Notes under the pieces: model-generated
What the model was told of the DNA's origin: nothing
The model's input: only the letters and a program-made list of their open reading frames with translations
Databases searched by the model: none
Position numbers and translations under genes: made by a program
Origin: JBGAMH01 sp044222045
GTDB lineage: Bacteria; Eisenbacteria; RBG-16-71-46
Reading direction: 5' to 3'
Length of the DNA: 13,293 nucleotides
Assembly: GCA_044222045.1 (NCBI GenBank)
Contig: JBGAOB010000114.1
Coordinates: forward strand, 1 to 13,293
Part shown: positions 1 to 6,265 of the stretch, piece by piece
Layout of the letters: each line of letters begins with the position of its first letter
How positions within the stretch are numbered: the stretch's first letter is position 1

Positions 1-582
1 CGTGGCCATGTGCGGATGGATCATGCCGGCGCCCTTGGCGAAGCCGGCCACGCGCACGCGGCCCCCGCCGGTCGCCGCGTCGGCCTCGGCGATCTTCGGC
101 CGCGTGTCGGTGGTGGTGATCGCGCGCGCCGCGCCGCCGGCGGTGCGGTCGGCGGCGGCGGACGCCAGCACCGACACGCCGCGCTGGAGCTTGTCCATGT
201 CCAGGAAGACGCCGATCACGCCGGTGGACAGCACCAGCACCTGCTCCGCGCTCGCGCCGATCGCCGCGGCGCCCAGCGCCTGCATCCGGCGCGCGTCGGC
301 GAGTCCGCGATCTCCCGTCACCGCGTTCGCGCAGCCCGCGTTCGCGAGCACGGCGCGGATACCGGCGGCGTGCTCGGCGAGTACGTCGCGATCCACGCGC
401 ACCGGTGCGGCCTGCACGCGGTTGGTGGTGAACACGCCGGCGGCCGAACACGGCGCGTCGCTCCACACCATCAGCAGGTCGCTCGCGCCGCTCGTCTTGA
501 GGCCGCAGGCGGTGGAGGCGGTGTGGAAGCCGGAAGCGAGCGTGAAGCGCGCGAGTTGTTCGTCGGTGGGCAGCAGCGACAT
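1..582 (-). CDS. argJ: Glutamate N-acetyltransferase / amino-acid acetyltransferase ArgJ, 5' part (cut by window edge)
   Basis: ArgJ moves the acetyl group from N-acetylornithine to glutamate (and in bifunctional forms makes acetylglutamate from acetyl-CoA) in cytoplasmic arginine synthesis. Read on the minus strand from ATG 582, 194 codons stay open to the window edge. Family signatures appear in order: TTNRVQAAPV near residue 50, ANAGCANAVTG near 80, LVLSTGVIG near 120, TTTDTRPK near 163, and KGAGMIHPHMAT at the end. In the family the precursor cuts itself between the Ala and Thr of this last motif, and the freed Thr is the nucleophile. The final codon in the window (bases 3-1, ACG) is that Thr, so the whole alpha chain is present and the beta chain lies outside. 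A GAGGAG ribosome site (596-591) sits 8 nt before the ATG. The gene is divergent from the HD-hydrolase gene. Assignment is secure; whether the enzyme is mono- or bifunctional cannot be told. Confidence 0.95.
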   Translation of the reverse strand, partial: MSLLPTDEQLARFTLASGFHTASTACGLKTSGASDLLMVWSDAPCSAAGVFTTNRVQAAPVRVDRDVLAEHAAGIRAVLANAGCANAVTGDRGLADARRMQALGAAAIGASAEQVLVLSTGVIGVFLDMDKLQRGVSVLASAAADRTAGGAARAITTTDTRPKIAEADAATGGGRVRVAGFAKGAGMIHPHMAT

Positions 583-623
583 GGCGGGGACTCCTCGGGA
601 GGCCGATCGGCGGAACGCCGCGC

Positions 624-652
624 AGGTTAGGCGCTGGGCCGTGGAGGCGCCA
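624..652 (-). promoter_or_regulatory. Candidate promoter of argJ
   Basis: On the minus strand, TGGCGC (652-647) and TAACCT (629-624) are separated by 17 nt, placing a start of transcription about 35 nt before the argJ ATG. The match to sigma-70 consensus is modest (3 of 6 in each box). The same TAACCT box with a TGG-type -35 at 17-nt spacing occurs upstream of the cytochrome gene. Purely pattern-based. Confidence 0.3.
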
Positions 653-681
653 GAACCCGGCGCCCGCTAGGATGCGGCCCC

Positions 682-1374
682 ATGCTCGACACACCTCGTA
701 CGATCGACGCATTGCTCGCGCGCGTGGCGTGTGACCCGCCGCTCGCCGCGCTGCTCGGCGAAGCCCGCGCGCGCGACGACGGCAGCGACCCCACGCACGA
801 CGTGGCGCACGCGCTGCGCGTGGCGCTGTGGACGATTCGCCTGGGCGGCGCCGACGTGGATGCGCGTGAAGCCATCGCGGCGGCGCTGCTGCACGACGCC
901 GTGAACCCGCCCAAGGACTCGCCCGAGCGTGCGCTCGCCAGTGAGAAGAGCGCGGCGCTCGCGAGTGGCCGGCTGCCTGCCGCGGGCTTCGCGCCCGACG
1001 CGGTGACGCGCATCGCGGACGCGATCCGCGATCACAGCTTCAGTCGCGGCGCGGTTCCCGACTCGGCACTCGGCCGCGCGCTGCAGGACGCCGACCGGCT
1101 GGAGGCGCTGGGCGCGATCGGCCTGCTGCGCTGCGTGTCGACGGGCGTGCGCATGGGGGGCGCGTGGTTCGACGCCGACGATCCGTTCGCCGAGTCGCGC
1201 CCGCTCGACGATGCGCGCTTCAGCGTCGATCACTTCTGGGCGAAGCTGCTGAAGCTGCCCGCGACCATGCGGACCGAGGCCGGCCGTGCCGAAGCCGAGC
1301 GCCGCGCGGCGTTCCTGCGTGCGTTCCTGGCGCAACTGGGCGACGAGCTGGGGAGGAGCGCGCCGGAGCGGTGA
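682..1374 (+). CDS. HD-domain metal-dependent phosphohydrolase (YedJ-like)
   Basis: A 230-residue cytoplasmic protein of the HD superfamily, whose members use a divalent metal to hydrolyse phosphate esters, often of nucleotides. Visible ligands are H39 and H43 in HDVAHALRV, the H71-D72 pair in ALLHDAVNPPKDSPER, H118 in RDHSFSRG, and D136/D138 in QDADRLEALGAIG. The PPKDSPER stretch and the DADRLEALGAIG motif fit the YedJ-like subgroup (E. coli YedJ is about the same length), which has no settled substrate. AGGA at 669-672 lies 9 nt before the ATG and supports this start. No membrane segments or signal peptide are seen. It is divergent from argJ (99 nt apart) and converges with the YdeI-like gene 22 nt downstream, so it is probably monocistronic. 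The family call is firm; the substrate is unknown. Confidence 0.88.
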   Translation: MLDTPRTIDALLARVACDPPLAALLGEARARDDGSDPTHDVAHALRVALWTIRLGGADVDAREAIAAALLHDAVNPPKDSPERALASEKSAALASGRLPAAGFAPDAVTRIADAIRDHSFSRGAVPDSALGRALQDADRLEALGAIGLLRCVSTGVRMGGAWFDADDPFAESRPLDDARFSVDHFWAKLLKLPATMRTEAGRAEAERRAAFLRAFLAQLGDELGRSAPER

Positions 1375-1390
1375 ACGCGGCGCGGCGGCG

Positions 1391-1408
1391 AAGCGGCTAC
1401 AGCCGTTT
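1391..1408. terminator. Possible bidirectional terminator between convergent genes
   Basis: AAGCGGC (1391-1397) and GCCGTTT (1402-1408) pair around a TACA loop, with one G-T wobble. The A and T ends give a short U tract in either direction. It covers the stop codon of the minus-strand YdeI-like gene and lies 16 nt after the HD-hydrolase stop. The stem is short (7 bp), so this is a candidate only. Confidence 0.4.
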
Positions 1409-2005
1409 CCCGCTTTCCGACGCCGCGATCAGCGCCGCGAGCCGTCGCTCACGCGTCTCGGGCTTCTTCGCGCTGATCACGACCCACAGCATGCGCTTGC
1501 GCCAGCCGGCCGGCTGCTGCTCGAAGAACGCCCACGCCGCGCGGTGCGCGCGGAAGCGCTTCTCCTCGGCGGGCGCGAGCGCCACGGGCGCGTCCTGTTC
1601 GTACGACGCCCGCCGGGAGCGGTCCTCGGTGCGCTTCGCGAACGCGGCGAGGCCCGCCGGCCGCATGCGGCCCTCCTCGGTGAGCACGCGCACGCGCTCG
1701 ATGTTCACCGCGCTCCACTGCGAGCTCGCCTTTCGCGGCGTGAAGCGGATCTGGTAGCTCGTGTCGTCGATGCGCCTGCGCACGCCGTCGATCCAGCCCT
1801 CGCACAGCGCCTCGTCCACCGACTGCGGCCACGTCAGGCTGGGCCGGCCGCTTCCCACCTTGTGGAAGCCCACCACGAGCTCGGTCGCGGTCGCCCCGTG
1901 GCGGCGCAGCCACGTGCGGAACTCCGCGGGCGTGGCGAAGAACACCGGCGCCGCGGAGGCCGATTTCGCAGCGCCGGGCTTCGGCTTCGCGGCGCGGGGC
2001 GTCAT
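1397..2005 (-). CDS. YdeI/OmpD-associated family protein
   Basis: A 202-residue protein of the YdeI/OmdA family, which has been linked to protection against cationic peptides and to bacteriocin protection in enterobacteria; the biochemical role is unknown. Family landmarks are FFATPAEFRTWLRRHG at residues 22-37, then SLTWPQSVDEALCEGWIDG, then IRFTPRKASSQWSAVN and the C-terminal segment WVVISAKKPETRERRL. The first 20 residues are an Ala/Pro/Lys-rich tail outside the conserved domain. The ATG (2005-2003) overlaps the TGA of the upstream DUF1801 gene as ATGA, so translation is probably coupled and both are made from one mRNA. An open frame continues far upstream, but the ATGA junction and the start of family similarity support this short start. 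No signal peptide is seen, so it is likely cytoplasmic. The family is secure; the function is not. Confidence 0.88.
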   Translation of the reverse strand: MTPRAAKPKPGAAKSASAAPVFFATPAEFRTWLRRHGATATELVVGFHKVGSGRPSLTWPQSVDEALCEGWIDGVRRRIDDTSYQIRFTPRKASSQWSAVNIERVRVLTEEGRMRPAGLAAFAKRTEDRSRRASYEQDAPVALAPAEEKRFRAHRAAWAFFEQQPAGWRKRMLWVVISAKKPETRERRLAALIAASESGKRL

Positions 2006-2424
2006 ACGTGCGTGATCCACGCGCGCAGGATGCGCGTCAGCGCGGCCTTGCGCGCCGCCAACTCCCGCGAGTCGTGCACGGTGACGACGGCGCGGTCGAC
2101 GCCTTTCCAGTCGAGCAGCCCGTCGGGGTCGGGCACGCCGCGCTTCGGGTTCGCGCCCGGGCGCGGCTTCGCGCCCAGGTGCAGCACCAGCTGCACGCCG
2201 TCCTTCGCGCGCAGGTGGAACGTGGCGAAGTGTTCGGTGGTGTGGAAGCTCGGAGCGTTCCACTTGATGCCTTCGCCGACCGCGGGGTCGACCGCGAGCA
2301 CGAGCTCGCGGATCGCCAGGACGAGGGACTTGTGCGGGTGTTCGAGCGCGGCGAGGAATGCCGCGACGTCGATGCCGGCAGCCTTCGCGGCGCGGGGTTT
2401 CGGTTTCGGAGTGCGTGCGGCCAT
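2002..2424 (-). CDS. DUF1801 family protein (YdhG-like)
   Basis: A 140-residue protein of the DUF1801 fold, seen in short proteins such as Bacillus YdhG, a proposed iron chaperone, and in YdeI-type proteins. Typical features are the helix start VAAFLAALEHPHKSLVLAIR, then GEGIKWNAPSFHTTEHFATF near the middle, VQLVLHLGAKPRPG, and a final helix with KAALTRILRAWI. It begins with a Lys/Pro/Ala-rich tail, MAARTPKPKPRAAKAAG, much like the tail of its neighbour. AGGA lies 10 nt before the ATG at 2424. It is first in a two-gene operon with the YdeI-like gene (ATGA overlap). The same frame is open far upstream (to 4458), but that extension runs antisense through the znu genes and is not real. No catalytic residues are known for the family. 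Confidence 0.85.
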   Translation of the reverse strand: MAARTPKPKPRAAKAAGIDVAAFLAALEHPHKSLVLAIRELVLAVDPAVGEGIKWNAPSFHTTEHFATFHLRAKDGVQLVLHLGAKPRPGANPKRGVPDPDGLLDWKGVDRAVVTVHDSRELAARKAALTRILRAWITHV

Positions 2425-2505
2425 CGGGGCGCGTTCCTGGGTCTCGAGCGGGCTGTGCGAACGGCGCGTTCGGTTCGGCGCGCCACCCGGGCGGCGCGGG
2501 TGGGG

Positions 2506-2535
2506 ACCGTAGCCGTTCGCTTCCGGGCCGCTCAA
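2506..2535 (-). promoter_or_regulatory. Candidate promoter of the DUF1801-ydeI operon
   Basis: On the minus strand TTGAGC (2535-2530, 4 of 6 to TTGACA) and TACGGT (2511-2506) are 18 nt apart, giving a leader of about 75 nt before the ATG at 2424. Downstream in the leader are two perfect inverted repeats that could be operators: CCACCCG/CGGGTGG (2483-2503, 7-nt spacer) and CGAACG/CGTTCG (2458-2472, 3-nt spacer). Confidence 0.35.
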
Positions 2536-2586
2536 CGGGAATTCCGCCGTGCGCTCGTGGAGCGGGGCCCGGCGTTCGGCGGCCCG

Positions 2587-2635
2587 GGCACGACGGGTGT
2601 TGCTCCGGCGGCCCGCGGCGTGGCAGTGTCGTGCC
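2587..2635 (+). promoter_or_regulatory. Inverted repeat just before the metal-uptake cluster
   Basis: GGCACGAC (2587-2594) and GTCGTGCC (2628-2635) are perfect 8-bp inverted arms 33 nt apart, ending 5 nt before the ATG at 2641. In RNA they would close a stem that hides the start region, which has no clear Shine-Dalgarno sequence. It does not resemble an AT-rich Zur box. Regulatory meaning is inferred only from position. Confidence 0.25.
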
Positions 2636-2640
2636 GCGCC

Positions 2641-2958
2641 ATGTCCACCACGCCCCTTCGTCATCGGCTCCTGCCTCGCGCGCTCGGCGCGACGCTGCTG
2701 CTGGCCGCCCTGTTGCTGGGCGCGCTCGCGCACGGCTGGCACCATTTCGCCGATCACGACTGCGGCAAGCCGGGGTCGCATCACGCGGACGCGTGCGCCG
2801 TGTGCTCCACGCTGCACGCGGCGCCCATGCCCGAGCTGGCGGCGGCCCCCGCGCTGCCGACCGTGGACGACCTGCGGCCGCTGCACGCGGCGGCGGCCCT
2901 CGCGCCGCGCGCCCGCGCGCGCGCCACCGCGCCGGCGCGCGCCCCACCGATCGCCTGA
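2641..2958 (+). CDS. Small His/Cys-rich exported protein, DUF2946-like
   Basis: A 105-residue protein with a basic N-terminus (RHRLLPR), one long hydrophobic stretch at residues 14-30 that can serve as signal peptide or anchor, and then a metal-binding-looking segment: H31, H34, H35, H39, C41, H47, H48, C52, C55, H59. The motif DACAVCSTLHAA and the Arg/Ala/Pro-rich end finishing ARAPP resemble DUF2946 proteins, small putative metal-related membrane proteins. The rest (60-105) is Ala/Pro-rich and low in complexity. It precedes the barrel, ZnuA-like and permease genes on the same strand (90 nt to the next start), suggesting a zinc- or copper-handling role in the periplasm. The ATG was chosen because it gives a proper signal; its ribosome site is weak. 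The family call is moderate and the metal is inferred. Confidence 0.65.
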   Translation: MSTTPLRHRLLPRALGATLLLAALLLGALAHGWHHFADHDCGKPGSHHADACAVCSTLHAAPMPELAAAPALPTVDDLRPLHAAAALAPRARARATAPARAPPIA

Positions 2959-2962
2959 CGAA

Positions 2963-2980
2963 CGCCGGCTCGCGCCGGCG
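2963..2980 (+). other. Short hairpin between the DUF2946-like and barrel genes
   Basis: CGCCGGC (2963-2969) and GCCGGCG (2974-2980) form a perfect 7-bp stem with a TCGC loop, 4 nt after the stop codon at 2958. No T tract follows, so it may act as an mRNA end-stabiliser or attenuator within the cluster rather than a full terminator. Confidence 0.35.
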
Positions 2981-3048
2981 ACATGCACTCCGATCTTCCG
3001 CGGCGCGATCGCGCGCGCGGCACGATTTCCTTTTCCGGAGGCTTCGTC

Positions 3049-4197
3049 ATGCGATTCCACATTCCGGTCGCGGGCTTCGTCCTGCTCGCCGCGCTCGCAT
3101 GCGCGGCGGCGGCTCGAGCCGGCGTGACCAATCCCGACATCTCGGTGATCGGGCAGCCGTTCCTGCGTTGGACCGATGCGGCGGGCGATCCGTCCGCGAA
3201 GCGCGTCGGCTTCGATCCCGGCGAGACCGAGATGGTGCTCGACGCGCCGTTGAATCCCTACGCGCGCGGCTCGTTCGTGCTCACGTACGCCGAGGACGAA
3301 GTGGGCGTGGAGGAGGGGTTCTTCCTGCTGGAGCGCGGACTGCCGCTGGGCCTGCAGCTGAAGGGCGGCAAGTACCGCGTGGGCTTCGGCAAGCTGAACG
3401 CCGCGCACCCGCACACCTATCCGTTCGCCGAACGCTTCGGCGTGCTCGCCGCCTACCTGCCGGGCGAGGAGGCGTTCAACGAGACCGGCGTGCAGGTGTC
3501 GGGGCGCCTGGCCGCGCCGCACGACGTGGCGATCACGGCGTCGCTCGATGCGTTGAAGGGCGATTCGTTCCGGTTGCCGCGCGAGTCGTCGGGGGCGACG
3601 AACGACCCGCTCGAAGCGGATCCCGAGAACGGCGATCGCGCGCTGGAGCCGCGCGCGGCGCTGCTCGGGCGCGTGTCGGCGTTCGTGCCGGCCGGCGACC
3701 GCTCGGGCGTGGAGCTGGGCGTGTCCGCCACGCAGGGCACGAACAACGTCGCGGCGGCCACGCGCACCACGGTGGTCGGCGCGGACGCGAAGGCCAAGCT
3801 CTGGGCGGGGCCGAACGCGTACCTGCTGTTGCAGGGCGAGGTGCTGAACCACCGCCGGGACGACGCCGCGTGGGACGAGGCCGCGAGCGCGTACGCCACG
3901 TCGAGCACGAAGGGCACCGGCGGCTACCTGTTCGCGGACTGGAACTGGGCCACGCGATACGACGTGGGCGCCTCGTTCTCCCAGTGGCAGGAGCTGGATG
4001 CCGCCCGGGACTGGAACCGCTCGTTCGGACTGTTCGCGGGCCTCGCGTTGATGGAGGAGACCACCGCGTTCCGGCTCGACTGGAACCGGCTCCAGCCCGC
4101 TCGACCCGCGGGTGCGCCCGAGGATCCCGAACCCGTCCAGCAGCTCACGCTTCGCGTCGTCTTCTCGATGGGCCCGCACAAGGCCCACCAGTTCTAG
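3049..4197 (+). CDS. Predicted outer-membrane beta-barrel protein, zinc-uptake-associated
   Basis: A 382-residue exported protein. The ATG at 3049 follows a strong GGAGG (3037-3041) at 7-nt spacing and gives a clean signal peptide (residues 1-24, cleavage after ARA). The mature part is rich in alternating beta-strand patterns, for example FVLTYAEDEVGVEEGFFLLE, LGLQLKGGKYRVGFGKLN and GYLFADWNWATRYDVGASFS, and it ends in Phe, as usual for proteins inserted by the Bam machinery. Near the end QQLTLRVVFSMGPHKAHQF carries two His. No TonB-dependent plug domain is seen at this length, so a porin-like channel is more likely than a TonB receptor. Its stop codon overlaps the Shine-Dalgarno of the ZnuA-like gene, showing tight coupling. 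The likely role is passage of zinc or another metal across the outer membrane; this is inferred from context. Confidence 0.7.
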   Translation: MRFHIPVAGFVLLAALACAAAARAGVTNPDISVIGQPFLRWTDAAGDPSAKRVGFDPGETEMVLDAPLNPYARGSFVLTYAEDEVGVEEGFFLLERGLPLGLQLKGGKYRVGFGKLNAAHPHTYPFAERFGVLAAYLPGEEAFNETGVQVSGRLAAPHDVAITASLDALKGDSFRLPRESSGATNDPLEADPENGDRALEPRAALLGRVSAFVPAGDRSGVELGVSATQGTNNVAAATRTTVVGADAKAKLWAGPNAYLLLQGEVLNHRRDDAAWDEAASAYATSSTKGTGGYLFADWNWATRYDVGASFSQWQELDAARDWNRSFGLFAGLALMEETTAFRLDWNRLQPARPAGAPEDPEPVQQLTLRVVFSMGPHKAHQF

Positions 4198-4207
4198 GAG
4201 GTCGTCC

Positions 4208-5143
4208 ATGATCCGCATCCGGAACTTCTGCGCGGCGTGGGTGACCCGCCGCCACTTCGCCGCGCCGGCCGCGGCCGCCCTCGGGCTGGTCGCGGCGCTG
4301 ACGGCCGCGTCACCGGCGTTCGCGATCGTGCGCGTGGCCGCGTCCACCAACGATCTCGCGTCGATCGCGGCCACCGTGGGCGGGCCACAGGTGGAAGTGT
4401 TCGCCATCGCGCGCGCGAATGCCGACCCGCACCGCGTCGAGGCGCTGCCGTCGTACATGGTGAAGGTGGCGCGGGCGCAGGTGTACCTGTCGGTCGGCCT
4501 CGGGCTCGATCAGTGGGCCGATGCGATCGTGTCGGGCTCGCGCAATTCGAGCGTCACGAAGGTGGACTGTTCGCGCGGCGTGACCGTGTTGGAGAAGCCC
4601 ACGGGCAAGGTGGACGCCTCGATGGGCGACGTGCATCCCGACGGCAATCCGCACTACTGGCTCGATCCGCGCAACGGCGCCGTGGTGGCGCGCAACGTCG
4701 CCGACGCGCTCGCGCGCGTGGATCCGGCGAACGCCGCGCAGTATCGCAACCGCGCCGAGGCTTTCGGCAGGGACGCGCAGGCCGCGTGGGAGCGCGGCAA
4801 GGCTGCCGCCGCGGCGCTGCCGTCGCGAAGCGTGTTCACGTACCACCGCTCGTGGTCGTACTTCGCGGATGCGTTCGGCCTCGAAGTGGCGGCCACGGTG
4901 GAGCCGGTGCCGGGCATCCCGCCCACGGCGAAGCACCTGGCCGAACTGGTGTCGATCGCGAAGGCGCGCAAGGTCGGCGTGCTGGTGCAGGAGCCGTACT
5001 TCTCCGCGGAGGGCGGCAAGTTCCTCGCGCGCCAGGCGGGTGTGCACACGGTGGTCGCGTCGGCGTCGTGCGACGACGGCACGGCCGGCAGCTACCTGGC
5101 GCACTTCGACGTGATCCTGCGGGCACTGGCGGGAGCGAAGTGA
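4208..5143 (+). CDS. znuA: Zinc/manganese ABC transporter, periplasmic binding protein (ZnuA-like)
   Basis: A 311-residue cluster A-I metal-binding protein that captures Zn2+ or Mn2+ in the periplasm and hands it to the membrane permease. The signal peptide spans about residues 1-39 (cleavage after AFA). Probable metal ligands are H75 in NADPHRVEALPS, H149 in HPDGNPHYWLDP and H213 in FTYHRSWSYFADAFGL, plus a late acidic residue (E262 in QEPYFS is a candidate). The His-rich loop of classical ZnuA is reduced to DVHPDGNPH, so specificity between zinc and manganese is not certain, although three His favour zinc. AGGAGG (4196-4201) lies 6 nt before the ATG and overlaps the stop of the barrel gene. 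Its TGA shares one base with the ATG of the permease (TGATG). The family is secure. Confidence 0.9.
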   Translation: MIRIRNFCAAWVTRRHFAAPAAAALGLVAALTAASPAFAIVRVAASTNDLASIAATVGGPQVEVFAIARANADPHRVEALPSYMVKVARAQVYLSVGLGLDQWADAIVSGSRNSSVTKVDCSRGVTVLEKPTGKVDASMGDVHPDGNPHYWLDPRNGAVVARNVADALARVDPANAAQYRNRAEAFGRDAQAAWERGKAAAAALPSRSVFTYHRSWSYFADAFGLEVAATVEPVPGIPPTAKHLAELVSIAKARKVGVLVQEPYFSAEGGKFLARQAGVHTVVASASCDDGTAGSYLAHFDVILRALAGAK

Positions 5144-6006
5144 TGGACGCGCTCGCGTTGCCCTTCTTTCAGACCGCCGCGATCGCCGCGCTCGTGCTGG
5201 CGGGCATCCACGCCTACCTGGGTTTCCACATCGTGCGCCGTGGCGTGCTGTTCGTGGACCTGGCGCTCGCGCAGATGGCCGCGCTCGGCGTGGCGCTGGG
5301 CGTGGTGCTCGGCCGCGAGCACGACGAGGCGGGTTCGTACCTGCTGGCGCTGGGCATGACGTTCGTGGGGGCCGCGCTGTTCGCGTGGCTGCGCGGGCGC
5401 TCGAAGCAGGTGCCGCTCGAGGCGTTCATCGGCATCGTGTTCGCCACCGCGCAGGCGGCGGTGTTCCTGGTGCTGGAGAAGTCGCCGTCGGGCCCGGAGC
5501 ACCTCAAGGAGACACTCGTCGGATCGCTGTTCACGGTGGACCCGGGCCATATCGCCCGGGTCGCCGTGCTCTACGCCGTGGTGGGCGCGGTGCACGTCGC
5601 GCTGCGCAAACCGTTCTTCGAGATCACGAACGACGTGGCGGCGGCGCGAGCGCGCGGCCGCCGCGTGTTCCTGTGGGACTTCCTGTTCTACGCCACCTTC
5701 GGCTTCGTGGTGACGTCGTCGGTGCAGATCGCGGGGGTGCTGCTGGTGTTCGGCTTCCTGGTGATCCCCGCGGTGGCCGGGCTCATGGCCACGGGGCGCA
5801 CCGGACTGGCGCTGGCGATCGGCTGGGTGTTCGGCTTCACGGGCAGCGTGGCCGGGCTGCTCGCGTCGGTGAAATGGGACCTGCCGGCCGCGCCCAGCAT
5901 CCTGGTCACGCTGACCGTGCTGCTGGTGGTGCACGGCGGGATCGTGGCCGTGACGCGGCGGGGGCGAGGCGCCGCGACGGAGACCGCGGCGACGTCGGGG
6001 CACTGA
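5143..6006 (+). CDS. znuB: Zinc/manganese ABC transporter, membrane permease (ZnuB-like)
   Basis: A 287-residue integral inner-membrane protein of the ABC-3 (ZnuB/MntB) family with about eight hydrophobic segments, starting with TAAIAALVLAGIHAYLGFHI. Family landmarks are RRGVLFVDLALAQMAALGVA at residues 32-51, EAFIGIVFATAQAAVFLV, and the conserved LLVFGFLVIPAVAGLMATG near residues 200-220. The ATG overlaps the ZnuA-like stop (TGATG), so the pair is translationally coupled and should form one importer. Unusually, no ABC ATPase gene lies upstream or downstream: the next gene is a ClpX-type protein 259 nt away. The ATPase must be encoded elsewhere or the system has lost it. The C-terminal tail is Arg-rich and then Ala/Thr-rich. 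The family call is secure; the transported metal is inferred. Confidence 0.9.
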   Translation: MDALALPFFQTAAIAALVLAGIHAYLGFHIVRRGVLFVDLALAQMAALGVALGVVLGREHDEAGSYLLALGMTFVGAALFAWLRGRSKQVPLEAFIGIVFATAQAAVFLVLEKSPSGPEHLKETLVGSLFTVDPGHIARVAVLYAVVGAVHVALRKPFFEITNDVAAARARGRRVFLWDFLFYATFGFVVTSSVQIAGVLLVFGFLVIPAVAGLMATGRTGLALAIGWVFGFTGSVAGLLASVKWDLPAAPSILVTLTVLLVVHGGIVAVTRRGRGAATETAATSGH

Positions 6007-6011
6007 GCGGG

Positions 6012-6041
6012 GTGCGTGGCGCCGCGCTCGCGCCGCCGCAC
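6012..6041 (+). terminator. Possible terminator hairpin of the metal-uptake operon
   Basis: GTGCG-T-GGCG (6012-6021) pairs with CGCC-GC-CGCAC (6031-6041) around a 9-nt loop, starting 6 nt after the permease stop. The stem is GC-rich but bulged, and no T tract follows, so it is a weak candidate. Confidence 0.35.
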
Positions 6042-6265
6042 GCTCGCGTTGTGGAGAACTCCGCGCGCGCTTGGCGCTCAACGCGCTAGCCGCGCGCGTC
6101 GCGAAATTCGCGGCAATCGCGCCGTCAAGAGCGTTCGCGCGTTCGTGCGCTTCGCGTTGCCGCGATGGTGCGCGAGCGGTCGCGTATGGTGCGCGCCTTC
6201 CCGACACACACGAAGGTCTTTTCGCGCGCGGCGGACACGGCTGTTCGTCGCGAGGGGGTGGCGTC
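6042..6265 (+). other. Upstream region of the ClpX-like gene
   Basis: No gene is supported in this 224-nt stretch. It holds a perfect inverted repeat CGCGAA-A-TTCGCG (6100-6112) that could be an operator, and a TATGGT (6185-6190) that could be a -10 box but lacks a convincing -35. GAGG (6252-6255) in a G-rich run serves as ribosome site for the GTG at 6266. Confidence 0.35.

Noticed and set aside
2..670. Plus-strand frames covering the argJ region
   Set aside because: They are antisense readings without similarity; the minus strand gives an unmistakable ArgJ.
3049..3123. Lipoprotein signal on the barrel protein (LAC at residues 16-18)
   Set aside because: The residue three before the Cys is Ala rather than Leu/Val/Ile, and a good signal peptidase I site (ARA) follows at residue 24.
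2002..4458. Long minus-strand extensions of the DUF1801 and YdeI frames
   Set aside because: They run antisense through the barrel and ZnuA genes. Family similarity and ribosome sites begin only at 2424 and 2005.
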